From positions 8,517-72,516 of the forward strand of contig NZ_FOFB01000009.1 of the NCBI RefSeq assembly GCF_900110645.1: a stretch of 64,000 nucleotides of DNA, read 5' to 3'. A program made the position numbers and the translations under genes. The notes beneath the pieces were generated by a model. That model saw only the letters and a list, made by a program, of their open reading frames with translations. It was not told where the DNA came from and ran no database searches. This stretch comes from Neolewinella agarilytica (GTDB lineage Bacteria > Bacteroidota > Bacteroidia > Chitinophagales > Saprospiraceae). This document shows positions 27,838 to 36,327 of this stretch, piece after piece. Each line of letters starts with the position of its first letter. Position 1 is the stretch's first letter.

Positions 27838-29268
27838 CTAGCCACCGGCAAACTCCTGAATTTTTTCCTCCAGCCAGGGGCGGGAGGCGACGTACTTTTT
27901 TTCCGCAAGATCGGCCTGTAGCTGAGTGATCGCTTTTTCATCGCCGGGTAACATTCTGGTCAGCCTACGGGTGAAGCTCACCAGGTTTCGGAAGGCTTTT
28001 TGCGCCGTAAGGGGGAGCTCTTTGTGCCGGTTGAGGTAGGCGGTGATAGAATCGAAGAGCGAATCGAGCGCAATGTCTGCCTCCGTTTCGTAGTAGATCG
28101 CCAACAGCATCGTTTTAGCGTTAAGGTTATAGGTAGTGTTTTCGTATTCTACGTCACGGAGAAAGTCGAGGGCTTTGTCGTAGTTTTTTTGGTAGAAATA
28201 GAGGGTGGCGGAGTTGTAATTGACGGCGTTTGTCCGTTGCTTTTTGGGTAAACGCTCCTGATAGTTATTGATGTAGTGCTCCGTCCAGTCATAGTCCCCA
28301 TTGCGCAGAGCGATGAGGATGGTGTTACGAAACTGTAGCGGGTCCAGCGTACCGTCATCATACACCAGGTCTCTTTCCAGCGCATAACGGTAGACTTCCA
28401 GGTACTCGTTGAGGAATTCTCTGCGGCCTTCGTTGATTCTTCGCCGGGAATAATTTAACGCAGGTTTGAAAAGCTCGGAGGTCTGTTCAGCGGGCAAATC
28501 ATCCGTTTGCCCCATGATGAGACTCTTGTATTTATAGTAGGGTTCCTCATCATCGTGGACGGTGAGCATCTTATACATGTAGTAGTGAATCGCCACCGGA
28601 GTACGATCAAGATATGACCCCGTTTGCTCAAGAAATGTGACAATCTCAGGTACCAGCTTTAGGTCATATTGATGTTTTTCAGTTTGCATTCTGCTCTGAG
28701 CATCAACGGCTGATCGTAGTTTTACTACGATGTAATAAATGTCAAGAGAGGTACTGACTTCCTCCACGTTTGAGCGGTCGTAAGGGCGATGCTCGTAATT
28801 AAGCAGTGATTGTTTTCTCCGCTCCAGTAAGTGTCGGTAGAGGTATCGGTTATAATCAGCATCATTGACCAGAGAGGTCATTTGAGACCAGTTTCTTTCT
28901 ACACCCCTTATAATTTTGTCGGGGCTCTGTTTTTCTAATGCAGCCAGGTAGAGATATTGCTTCAGCTCTGGTTCCAATTGAAGCATCTCCTGGGTTAGAA
29001 ACTCACGGACAAGCTTGAACAAATCAGAAGTGTATTTCCGAAAACGAACGTCGTTGAACGCCTTGGATTTACCCACGACGGCTTTCCAGAGTTCCTTCTT
29101 GTCGAGGCTTTTTCCTTTGTCCAGCCGTAGGGTGATTTCATCAAAAAAATCCAGCAGGTCAGCGTTGCCCGAGAACCATGGAGACTGGATTAGCTTACGA
29201 CAGGAACGTCTTTGAGCACGGTCCAGGCCCGTAAGCAGGCTAATTAACTTATTAGATTTTTCATTCAT
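27838..29268 (-). CDS. Conserved hypothetical all-helical protein
   Basis: 476 residues, no signal peptide or membrane helix. It is rich in Leu, Tyr, Arg and Glu with heptad-like helical stretches and late segments (about 340-400, NAVNYNSATLYFYQKNYDKALDFL) that look like TPR units. Similar proteins of unknown function occur repeatedly in Saprospiria genomes, as far as I recall. A scaffold role is a guess. A TACTTTTG box ends 6 nt before the start codon, suggesting a nearly leaderless mRNA. Confidence 0.75.
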   Translation of the reverse strand: MNEKSNKLISLLTGLDRAQRRSCRKLIQSPWFSGNADLLDFFDEITLRLDKGKSLDKKELWKAVVGKSKAFNDVRFRKYTSDLFKLVREFLTQEMLQLEPELKQYLYLAALEKQSPDKIIRGVERNWSQMTSLVNDADYNRYLYRHLLERRKQSLLNYEHRPYDRSNVEEVSTSLDIYYIVVKLRSAVDAQSRMQTEKHQYDLKLVPEIVTFLEQTGSYLDRTPVAIHYYMYKMLTVHDDEEPYYKYKSLIMGQTDDLPAEQTSELFKPALNYSRRRINEGRREFLNEYLEVYRYALERDLVYDDGTLDPLQFRNTILIALRNGDYDWTEHYINNYQERLPKKQRTNAVNYNSATLYFYQKNYDKALDFLRDVEYENTTYNLNAKTMLLAIYYETEADIALDSLFDSITAYLNRHKELPLTAQKAFRNLVSFTRRLTRMLPGDEKAITQLQADLAEKKYVASRPWLEEKIQEFAGG

Positions 29269-29274
29269 TGTTCA

Positions 29275-29282
29275 CAAAAGTA
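29275..29282 (-). promoter_or_regulatory. Near-leaderless -7 box
   Basis: On the - strand TACTTTTG, a perfect TAnnTTTG, ends 6 nt before the ATG at 29268. Confidence 0.5.
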
Positions 29283-29429
29283 AGCGCTAAAGGCTTAGCT
29301 ATCAGGCTTAGAGTGAATAATTGATACCTGGATGTTTTCACGTGGTGACCGTAAAAAATACTAAAGTGTAGTAGTACGTCCAATCAAATTCATATATTGT
29401 GCTTCCAACCGATTTAATACATCCCACTC

Positions 29430-31910
29430 ATGAATAAACGGCTACTTAAAATGGCCATGTTGTTTTTGATGATCATCGTCGTTTCCGACGTATGGGCTCA
29501 GGGTGGGGAAGAGGATCTCTTCGTTATAAAGAATGAATCCCAATCGGTCACTTTCCTTTCTCGTTTCGAACCCGTCATCGGGCAGGATCCCCTCCACGGT
29601 ACGGTTGAGATGGTTCAGGACCCAATCCATAACTATACGCTGACCTATACCCCCGATCAGGATTACCTGGGCAATGATGAGTTTCTGCTCGTTAGTTTCC
29701 CCTTTGACGTAAGTGTTTCTTTCCTGCGTTTTAAAGTGACGGTTAAAGAAGCTGATATCCGGGCCCGCCATGATTTTGGCGTCACGGCTTCCGGTACGGC
29801 TGTAAGCATCCCCGTTCTGGAGAATGATTTTTCGAACGTAGGCAGCATTGAACTGGTAATGGCTCCCGTGGTCAATGCCGGAACGGCAGAAATCGTTAAC
29901 AACGAAATCATTTTTACCCCAACGCCCGGCTTTGTGGGGCTAACGGATCTCAACTACGTGATCTGTGTTGGCGGCGGCCAGGCTTGTGATCTGGGAACAG
30001 TCAGTATTAACGTCCTTCCTGAAGCAGGCTCCATGTCAGATGACACGGTTCGGGTGTTTACAATTAAAGACCAACCGCAATTCATCTTTGCGCCGGAAGG
30101 GGCTACCGCCTTGTCCTCGCCGGTCTCCGGCACAATGGTAGACTCTAACGGAGTCATGGCTTACCTGCCAAATGAAGATTTTATCGGCGAAGAATATCTC
30201 GCCTATTCTCTTCCTGAATCTGAAGGAACCACCGTTTTTCACGTTACGGTACTGGACCTCGAACGCAACCGCTTTGCTACCGAAGACCGTGCTTACACCG
30301 CAGTTGATGCCAGCGTGCGGGTAAATGTTTTGAATAACGACCTGTACAGTGTCTTTGCGGACTGTGTAACCTTCGGCGTACCTCAGTTTGGATCTATTCG
30401 GGAAACAGGAATCAACGGACAAGTAGAGTATACACCGCCTGCAAACTGGTCGGGTGTTGACCGCTTTTCTTATTCTTCCAAAGCACCGGGCTGTAATGGC
30501 GAAGCTGAAGTCGAAACGGTTTATGTATTCGTTTCCAATTTTGCCCCTGCGTCAGGTGAAACTATGCTCACCACTCCCGCGGGAACTCCCGTTGACCTTA
30601 CTTACGAAACACCAGGTGGCGAAGCCTCCTGGTCCGTACTTACGCCACCATCTGCGGGTGCAGTTATCCAGGACCCGATCACCGGCACGCTTAGCTACCT
30701 TCCGCTTGCCTCCGCTGCCGGACAAACAGATCAACTTACCCTTACCTACTGCCTGAATGAAGATGCTGAAGGTAACTGTGGTTTTACCTCAGATGTGACC
30801 GTTAGTATCCAGGTAACTTCGGCAGACGTGAACGCTTGCGTCGAAGAAGATTGTGTATGGCCCGGTGACACCAATAATGACGGTGTTGTTGATGTTAGTG
30901 ACTTGCTCCCTATCGGCCTTGCTATGGGGCGTACGGGAACGCCACGCTTAAGCGGCGCGCCTTCAAACTGGTCTGCTCAATACAGCGAAAGCTGGGAAGA
31001 CGACCTGAATGGCCTTGACCTGAAGCACATTGATGCCAACGGTGATCAGGTGATCAGCTCTCTGGATACTCAGGTGGTAATGGCTAATTTAGGCCTGGCT
31101 CATCGCCTTCGTCCGGAGCCACAGGTATTCTCTACGTTCGAACTCAGTCTGCGTGGAAGCCTGGAAGCCGAACCGGGAGATCGTGTTGTCCTTGATATCC
31201 TGGCGGGAAATAACGTCGTGATTACGGAGGATGTATATGGATTCCACTTCCCCTTCGTTTATGACCCGGCTAACGTTGATCCCAGCGGGGTGGAAGTTGT
31301 CTATGACGAAAGCAGTTGGGCCAGCTATGACAGTCCGATTCTATCCATCAGCAATAACAATCCAGGCCGTGGTGTGCTGAACACCGCTATGACCCGGACA
31401 AACGGTGAAGGCATAAGTGGCTTTGGTAAAATTGGTACACTCAGCGTAGTGATTACCGAAGATGTCTACGGTTTCCATGAGGAAGTCGATGATAACGGAA
31501 ACATCATTGAAACAACGGAGGTTGTTCTTGGCGGAGAGGCCGGCGCAGCCATGACGGCCAGCGGCCATCTGAACGCCGTTCGGGTTAATCCCCATACGTT
31601 ACGGATCAACCGCCGGCCGGCTACGGAAGTTGGCGATTTTAACCCGGTAGAAGCTGCAACCTACCTGGAAGGTAAGTTACAGGCTTATCCTAACCCCACC
31701 AGTGATCGGCTGGTTGTTCACCTCAACGGACAACAGCGTTTCACCGCATTACAACTCATTGACCTCACCGGTCGGACGCTCATCAATGAGCAGGGACTGA
31801 ACACTAACCATCGCGAACTCACCCTCGGGCAGTTGCCTAATGGCATCTACACGCTGACGCTGACGACGGAAGATGGTGTGGTGAACCGGAAGGTGGAGGT
31901 GCTGCGGTAA
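29430..31910 (+). CDS. T9SS-exported protein with Ig/cadherin-like, cohesin-like and dockerin-like parts
   Basis: 826 residues. A signal peptide (about 1-24, ending VWAQG) precedes several beta-sandwich units with the VLxND...YTPxxxxxGxDxFxY signature of VCBS/cadherin-like domains (about 30-450). A dockerin-like double EF-hand follows: DTNNDGVVDVSD (about 487-498) and DANGDQVISSLD (about 533-544), spaced as in many Saprospiria exoproteins. A cohesin-like beta region (about 570-700) repeats VVITEDVYGFH twice. A T9SS sorting domain closes the protein (about 745-826, YPNPTSDRLVV). It is secreted or surface-bound; the partner is unknown. Confidence 0.88.
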   Translation: MNKRLLKMAMLFLMIIVVSDVWAQGGEEDLFVIKNESQSVTFLSRFEPVIGQDPLHGTVEMVQDPIHNYTLTYTPDQDYLGNDEFLLVSFPFDVSVSFLRFKVTVKEADIRARHDFGVTASGTAVSIPVLENDFSNVGSIELVMAPVVNAGTAEIVNNEIIFTPTPGFVGLTDLNYVICVGGGQACDLGTVSINVLPEAGSMSDDTVRVFTIKDQPQFIFAPEGATALSSPVSGTMVDSNGVMAYLPNEDFIGEEYLAYSLPESEGTTVFHVTVLDLERNRFATEDRAYTAVDASVRVNVLNNDLYSVFADCVTFGVPQFGSIRETGINGQVEYTPPANWSGVDRFSYSSKAPGCNGEAEVETVYVFVSNFAPASGETMLTTPAGTPVDLTYETPGGEASWSVLTPPSAGAVIQDPITGTLSYLPLASAAGQTDQLTLTYCLNEDAEGNCGFTSDVTVSIQVTSADVNACVEEDCVWPGDTNNDGVVDVSDLLPIGLAMGRTGTPRLSGAPSNWSAQYSESWEDDLNGLDLKHIDANGDQVISSLDTQVVMANLGLAHRLRPEPQVFSTFELSLRGSLEAEPGDRVVLDILAGNNVVITEDVYGFHFPFVYDPANVDPSGVEVVYDESSWASYDSPILSISNNNPGRGVLNTAMTRTNGEGISGFGKIGTLSVVITEDVYGFHEEVDDNGNIIETTEVVLGGEAGAAMTASGHLNAVRVNPHTLRINRRPATEVGDFNPVEAATYLEGKLQAYPNPTSDRLVVHLNGQQRFTALQLIDLTGRTLINEQGLNTNHRELTLGQLPNGIYTLTLTTEDGVVNRKVEVLR

Positions 31911-31936
31911 TCCCTAATGGCCATCTCTTCGGGCTG

Positions 31937-31952
31937 TCCGGCTAAAGCCGGA
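31937..31952 (+). other. Short hairpin after the T9SS gene
   Basis: TCCGGC and GCCGGA pair over a TAAA loop 27 bp past the stop codon. A following GAAGCTCTTCGAGC stretch can also fold. There is no T-run, so it is not a clear terminator. Confidence 0.35.
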
Positions 31953-32009
31953 GCTGCGTTACGAAGCTCTTCGAGCTGTTTCCTACTTTACTCCCTTCTC
32001 CTTCCCCCT

Positions 32010-33314
32010 TTACGCTTCTACAAGGCCCATTCCTGTGATGATGCTCAGGGGTAAAATCTGATAGCCATCAAATTCCCCGAACAGGGCCATGGCTCCGCCG
32101 CCGCTAACGGCCAGGATCGCGTAAAAATTTTGGTATTCAGTGTGCAGTGGAATGACTTCCCCTGTGGCATCAACGAGGAAGCGCTTCAGGCCATCCTTTA
32201 CGGGGCGGACATCCGTCAGATAGACGGGGTAAGAATAGAGCCAGGGGTTTACGGCAAGGGCTTTCTGGTAATTGTTGCGCATGTCCGTAAAGGAGGCGTA
32301 GCCCATAAGTCCGTCGTAAGGCCGGCCACCGGGGATTGGGTTCGGGAAGATGGCGCGCTGAGGGTAACTGCCCGGGTAATAATGAACGACTCCCTGAAAG
32401 GAAGCTGCCAGCGGCCAGGAACGTTCGAATGGGCGCTCCCCGAAGGCATAGTCCACAATCAGGGCGAAGCGGCGGCTTTGCTCTCCCCGTAGCCAGACAC
32501 GACGGAAGCGAAGTTTCTCCTCGGCCCCCTGCACAATGCCCATCACTAACCAATGATCTTCCCGACCCGGGCGGGACAGAATGTCCTCCTTGCGGGTCGT
32601 CATTCCGGCGAATTGTAGTAACTCGTCATGTCGGTCAGGAGAAAGTTCTTCGCGGTTTTTCCAGGCCCGGACGAAGAGGTAAAGGTCCCCGAGGGTACGG
32701 GCCACTTCGGCTTCGGTGCCATCGGCACCGAGGGAGGCGAGCCGACGGAACTTCCCCGCAGGGCCGGGAAGTTTAGCATCCGTGAGCCGGGCGGCGGCGG
32801 CGTGGAACTGGTCCGGGCCCTGAGCCAGTGTATCAGCAATGCCCCGGCGGGTAATGTCGAGCAGGCGAATTTCCAGCTCTTCGACGCCGCTGCCCATCAG
32901 GTCGAGGCGGTCGCTCTGGCGGCTGTCAGCAGAGCGCTGGCCTTCCAGGGTCTTTGCTTTGGCTTTTGCCGTACGCTCGGCCTGGAATTGTACGGAGCGC
33001 ACCCAGTTAGGCGGTTGGATGACGGTGATGCGGTCCTGCGCATTCTTGAGCATCAACACGAGCGCAAGCCCGTGGGCGCAGGGGCGCTGCCGGGCGCGAC
33101 AGGTACAAACGAAGCGTCCGGTCGTTAGCTGAACGGCCGATTCAATCGCCTTGCCGTTGGGGTTAGGTCCGTAGACGAACTCTCCCCACAGCCATTGACC
33201 ATCACCTCCCACGAGCCGCCAGCGGCGGCTGTAGAAGAGCTTGCGGCCAGCCTCCAGGCTTTTAGCGTCCGGGGCCAGGCGCAGGAGGTCATCGGGGGTG
33301 GTAATTCTCGGCAT
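32010..33314 (-). CDS. SWIM zinc-finger domain protein
   Basis: 434 residues. A CxC...CxH zinc site, CTCRARQRPCAH (about residues 69-80), sits in the N-terminal part, as in bacterial SWIM proteins. The remainder is mixed alpha/beta, with no recognised domain. In many bacteria SWIM genes lie in an operon with MoxR-type AAA ATPase and VWA genes; here none is adjacent, so the gene is an orphan. SWIM domains bind nucleic acid or protein; the role is unknown. TATCTTG ends 5 nt before the ATG. G+C is high compared with neighbours. Confidence 0.8.
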   Translation of the reverse strand: MPRITTPDDLLRLAPDAKSLEAGRKLFYSRRWRLVGGDGQWLWGEFVYGPNPNGKAIESAVQLTTGRFVCTCRARQRPCAHGLALVLMLKNAQDRITVIQPPNWVRSVQFQAERTAKAKAKTLEGQRSADSRQSDRLDLMGSGVEELEIRLLDITRRGIADTLAQGPDQFHAAAARLTDAKLPGPAGKFRRLASLGADGTEAEVARTLGDLYLFVRAWKNREELSPDRHDELLQFAGMTTRKEDILSRPGREDHWLVMGIVQGAEEKLRFRRVWLRGEQSRRFALIVDYAFGERPFERSWPLAASFQGVVHYYPGSYPQRAIFPNPIPGGRPYDGLMGYASFTDMRNNYQKALAVNPWLYSYPVYLTDVRPVKDGLKRFLVDATGEVIPLHTEYQNFYAILAVSGGGAMALFGEFDGYQILPLSIITGMGLVEA

Positions 33315-33319
33315 GAGGG

Positions 33320-33326
33320 CAAGATA
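33320..33326 (-). promoter_or_regulatory. Near-leaderless -7 box before the SWIM gene
   Basis: On the - strand TATCTTG ends 5 nt before the ATG at 33314. Confidence 0.4.
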
Positions 33327-33398
33327 CTGGTCGCTGCGCGACTTTTAACCACAGATTTACACAGAGGGACACTGATTGGTCGCTTTACGACGGCACCC

Positions 33399-33490
33399 TG
33401 GTCGAAGGTGCCTCCGGCAGCGAGGGGTGGTGAGCAAGCTCTGGTTGCGAATTGACTGACGTGTGCGGGCTTTCCGGGCAGGGCGCTGCA
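33399..33490 (+). repeat. 90-bp dispersed repeat, intergenic copy
   Basis: CTGGTCGAAGGTGCCTCCGG, then CAGCGAGGGGTGGTGAGCAA and onward. It aligns base for base with 36043-36138, with scattered substitutions. Here it is entirely non-coding. Confidence 0.8.
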
Positions 33491-33690
33491 TGGTTTTTAA
33501 CCACGGATTAATGCCACAATTTTGGTCGCTGCACGATGGGATTTTTTTCCGGAGGAGCTGGAGGAGAAGAGGAGAGGGAGGAGCTCACTGCGTGATTTTA
33601 AACCACAGATTTACACGGGTGTAGGTCGCTGCGCGATGAATATATCAGTCCGGAGAGGAGCTGTTCAAATCCATTGCTTCCGAAAGCATT

Positions 33691-33713
33691 CCTTGCACCT
33701 GCGTTCAGCGCCC
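33691..33713 (+). repeat. TTGCACCTGCG dispersed repeat copy
   Basis: CCTTGCACCTGCG, then TTCAGCGCCC, 11 bp past the 3' end of cdsA. It is preceded by TTGCTTCCGAAAGCA, as in other copies with a TGCTT-type upstream block. Confidence 0.6.
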
Positions 33714-33723
33714 AAAAAGTTCT

Positions 33724-34560
33724 CTAGCGCAGGTAAAGCAAATAGGCCGTAGCGAAAGGAACCACGAAGATGAAGGCATCAAAACGGTCTAGCAGGCCTC
33801 CGTGACCGGGAAGGAGGTTGCCGCTGTCTTTGACGTTGACGCTTCGTTTGAGCATACTTTCCACCAGGTCTCCGAGACTGCCAAAGATGGCGACGATGAC
33901 GGCAAGTCCCATCCACTGAGCCAGTGGTATTTCGGTAAAGACGAGACTGAGCAGGTAGCCAAACACGAGGGTGGTGATGAAGCCTCCACTACTTCCTTCC
34001 CAGGTTTTATTGGGGCTGATGCGGGGAAAAAGCGGTGTTTTACCGATCATACTGCCGGTCAGGTAAGCGCCGGTATCGTTGACCCAGGTTAAAACGAGAA
34101 GGCCAAGGACAATCCGGGAGTTGAAGCTGTCCCCATCGTAAGCAATGAAGTCCACAAGCGCGAAAGGAACCCCGATGTAGAAAAGCCCCAGGATCATGAA
34201 GGCGATATTAGCAAAGGGTTCTTTGCTGTGGCTGTAGAGCTCGTAAATAAAAATAGTGAAGACGAAAGGGGAGAAGAGCAGGCTCGAGAGCGTGATGAAG
34301 TTCTCCGGGTCATTGATTTTAAGTAAGCTCAGGGTGGTAACGAGCACGAAAGGCATGAGGCCTAATGCTACTGCAATGGTTTTCCGGATTTTGTCGCGGC
34401 GGGTGTGGAGATCCAGGGTCAGACCAAAAAATTCCCATAAGCACCCTGCAGCAATAATGAAGAACAACAAGCTGAAGGTGTAGACACCTGTGTAATGACC
34501 CGCGACCATGATGATCACGAAAATAATTGCGGTGGTTAGCCTTCTCCAGAGTCCTTGCAT
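33724..34560 (-). CDS. cdsA: Phosphatidate cytidylyltransferase
   Basis: 278 residues with about eight predicted membrane helices. The C-terminal signature SLGDLVESMLKRSVNVKD followed by LPGHGGLLDRFDA (about 225-260) is the CDP-diglyceride synthase motif. It makes CDP-diacylglycerol from phosphatidate and CTP in the inner membrane, the branch point of phospholipid synthesis. It is divergent from the merR-type gene; its upstream region carries a dispersed repeat. It is not in an operon with frr or uppS here. Confidence 0.96.
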   Translation of the reverse strand: MQGLWRRLTTAIIFVIIMVAGHYTGVYTFSLLFFIIAAGCLWEFFGLTLDLHTRRDKIRKTIAVALGLMPFVLVTTLSLLKINDPENFITLSSLLFSPFVFTIFIYELYSHSKEPFANIAFMILGLFYIGVPFALVDFIAYDGDSFNSRIVLGLLVLTWVNDTGAYLTGSMIGKTPLFPRISPNKTWEGSSGGFITTLVFGYLLSLVFTEIPLAQWMGLAVIVAIFGSLGDLVESMLKRSVNVKDSGNLLPGHGGLLDRFDAFIFVVPFATAYLLYLR

Positions 34561-34633
34561 GTGACCTAATCGGTTTTTAAGCGCGACGGTAATATAAGCC
34601 GGAACAAACTAATGCCGGTTTTGGAGAGTAGAC

Positions 34634-34660
34634 GGGCGCGGTCGCAGGTGCAAAGATTGA
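34634..34660 (-). repeat. TTTGCACCTGCG dispersed repeat upstream of cdsA
   Basis: On the - strand AATCTTTGCACCTGCGACCG, then CGCCC. It lies 74 bp upstream of cdsA in the same direction as the gene. Confidence 0.65.
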
Positions 34661-34696
34661 TCGAAATATTACTTTTTACCGCTGCTGGCGGCCTGA

Positions 34697-34731
34697 TTTG
34701 GGTAGCATCAGCATTAATCCTTACCTTTTTG
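34697..34731 (+). promoter_or_regulatory. Promoter of the MerR-type gene
   Basis: TTTG at 34697-34700, 21 bp, then TACCTTTTTG at 34722-34731, close to the Bacteroidota consensus. It ends 21 nt before the ATG at 34753. Confidence 0.55.
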
Positions 34732-34752
34732 CTCTAATTAAGCAGCAAAGCT

Positions 34753-35082
34753 ATGGCCTCCAAGCAAGATGATGACCTTAAACTCTACTACGCTATTGGC
34801 GAAGTAGCCGAGCGGCTTGGCGTCAATACATCTCAGTTGAGGTTTTGGGAAAATGAATTCAGCCACATCAAACCCAATAAGAACAGCCGCGGAGAACGTC
34901 GTTTTACAAAAGAGAATATCCGTCAGCTGGAAGAAGTGCAGTATCTGCTCAAAGATCGGGGCTTTACCATCGAAGGAGCCCGCAAAGAAGTGGCGGCCCG
35001 CAAGAAGCCCAGGGCCGACAAACAGGAAATTATTGACCGTCTGCAGGAGATGAAGAGCCGCTTGCAGAAACTGATTGATTAG
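34753..35082 (+). CDS. MerR-family transcriptional regulator
   Basis: 109 residues. An N-terminal winged helix-turn-helix (about 10-80, YAIGEVAERLGVNTSQLRFW, then RRFTKENIRQLEEVQYLL) is followed by a short basic coiled coil (about 85-109). It lacks an effector-binding domain, like the single-domain MerR-type proteins common in Bacteroidota, so its signal is unknown. It is followed 36 bp later by the acyltransferase gene, which has its own -7 box within the gap. Confidence 0.88.
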   Translation: MASKQDDDLKLYYAIGEVAERLGVNTSQLRFWENEFSHIKPNKNSRGERRFTKENIRQLEEVQYLLKDRGFTIEGARKEVAARKKPRADKQEIIDRLQEMKSRLQKLID

Positions 35083-35104
35083 TAACTAATGTAGCCAGAC
35101 TGAT

Positions 35105-35112
35105 TACCTTTG
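35105..35112 (+). promoter_or_regulatory. Near-leaderless -7 box before the acyltransferase gene
   Basis: TACCTTTG (perfect TAnnTTTG) followed by C ends 6 nt before the ATG at 35119. No TTTG lies at the usual distance; the nearest TTG is 27 bp upstream. Confidence 0.5.
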
Positions 35113-35118
35113 CCGCCG

Positions 35119-36099
35119 ATGGGCTACCTTATATACTACCTGGTTTTGTTGCCACTCAGCTGGCTGCCGATGTTTGTTCTGTACGGTATCGGGCGCTTGC
35201 TTTATCTAATCGGATTCCATGTCTTTGGCTACCGGAAAAAGGTCGTCCGAGAGAACATCCGGGGGAGTTTCCCGGATTGGACCAACGAGCAGGTGGACGC
35301 CCAGGTTCGACGGTTTTACCGCTATTTTTTCGATTCCCTGGCGGAGTCCATTAAGCTCTTCTCGATGTCTGAAGCGGAGACCGTCGTTCGTTGTCGCGTC
35401 GAAAACCCAGAGCTGGTGGCTCCTTTTGCTGCCGCCGGGAGAAGTGTAATTGCCTACGGAGCACACTACGCCAACTGGGAAATTGCGGCCCTGTCTTTCT
35501 CCTCGCAGTTTCCGGGCATGACGGTGATGGGCATCTATTCTCCGTTAAAGAATGAGGTGATGGATCGCCTCATCAAGGCCAACAGAGAACGAACGGGAAC
35601 CTACGTTCTCAGCCGTCGGAAGGTGGAGCAATACTTTGAAGAAAACCCGGTTCGTCCTTCTCTAGACTTCTTCGTGGCGGACCAATCTCCCAGCAATCAC
35701 GCCTGGTATAAACTGCATTGGACACATTTTCTGGCCAGAACGACCAGCTTCCTTGCCGGGCCGGAGCGATATGCGGTCCGTTACGACCGACCGGTCTTTT
35801 ACATGAGTCTGCGAATGGAAAAACGCGGACACTACGTGGCCAGGTTGCACCCCGTTACGGAACATCCGAGGGAGACTGCTCCAGGCTTTATTACGGAGAC
35901 TTTTGCCCGGAAACTGGAAGAAGAGATCCTCCGGGACCCAACCCCCTGGCTATGGACTCACCGCCGCTGGAAGCGGGGCGTTGCCCCCGAGGCTGCGGAG
36001 GCCCTGAAGGGGAAAGCATTCGTTCCGCCGGAGTATGAACGCTGGTCGACGTTGCCTCCGGCAACGAGCGGTGGCGAGCAAGCTCCGATTGCGGGTTGA
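35119..36099 (+). CDS. LpxL/HtrB-type lipid A acyltransferase family protein
   Basis: 326 residues from ATG 35119; the TTG at 35110 lies in the -7 box. An N-terminal membrane helix (about 5-30) precedes the acyltransferase core with YGAHYANWE (about 116-124), which has the catalytic HX4(D/E) pattern, and later VADQSP (about 181-186) and the C-terminal TPWLWTHRRWKR. These enzymes transfer a secondary acyl chain to lipid A at the inner membrane. The last residues (LPPATSGGEQAPIAG) are read from a dispersed repeat that is non-coding at 33399; the likely ancestral end is before that tail. The repeat supplies the TGA stop. Confidence 0.9.
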   Translation: MGYLIYYLVLLPLSWLPMFVLYGIGRLLYLIGFHVFGYRKKVVRENIRGSFPDWTNEQVDAQVRRFYRYFFDSLAESIKLFSMSEAETVVRCRVENPELVAPFAAAGRSVIAYGAHYANWEIAALSFSSQFPGMTVMGIYSPLKNEVMDRLIKANRERTGTYVLSRRKVEQYFEENPVRPSLDFFVADQSPSNHAWYKLHWTHFLARTTSFLAGPERYAVRYDRPVFYMSLRMEKRGHYVARLHPVTEHPRETAPGFITETFARKLEEEILRDPTPWLWTHRRWKRGVAPEAAEALKGKAFVPPEYERWSTLPPATSGGEQAPIAG

Positions 36100-36138
36100 C
36101 TGAGGTATGCGGGCGGTTTGGGCAGGTCACTGCGCGAC
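36043..36138 (+). repeat. 90-bp dispersed repeat overlapping the end of the acyltransferase gene
   Basis: CTGGTCGACGTTGCCTCCGG, then CAACGAGCGGTGGCGAGCAA, aligned with 33399-33490. The first 57 bases are translated, ending at the stop codon 36097-36099. Confidence 0.8.
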
Positions 36139-36216
36139 CGGGGGGGGAGTTTGATGGCTGCTGCGCGGCTCGAGAATTTTCCGCGCGGAGACCACAGAGG
36201 GAAGGAATGGCGAGGA

Positions 36217-36270
36217 GGTCGCTGGGCGACTTTTAACCACAGATTATCACGGATTTACACAGATTCCAAG
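36217..36270 (+). repeat. GGTCGCTG and CCACAGATTATCACGG repeat unit
   Basis: GGTCGCTGGGCGAC, TTTTAACCACAGATTATCAC, GGATTTACACAGATTCCAAG. It is the same composite arrangement as at 33329-33366, and is followed by another ATCGCTACGCGAC. Confidence 0.65.
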
Positions 36271-36327
36271 ATCGCTACGCGACTTGTTTTCGAGAAGTAT
36301 GTGGGGTGATTCATGTCGTTGCCCGCC

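Larger units (their letters stand above)
33315..33723. other. 409-bp gene-free stretch packed with dispersed repeats
   Basis: It holds three TTTTAACCACAGATTTACAC-type units (33343-33366, 33494-33511, 33597-33616), several GGTCGCTGCGCGAC units (33329-33342, 33528-33540, 33623-33635), one copy of the 90-bp repeat (33399-33490) and a TTGCACCTGCG copy (33691-33713). No gene was found. Confidence 0.75.

Noticed and set aside
33664-33674. GTTCAAATCC resembling a tRNA T-loop
   Set aside because: No T-stem, anticodon arm or acceptor stem can be paired around it.
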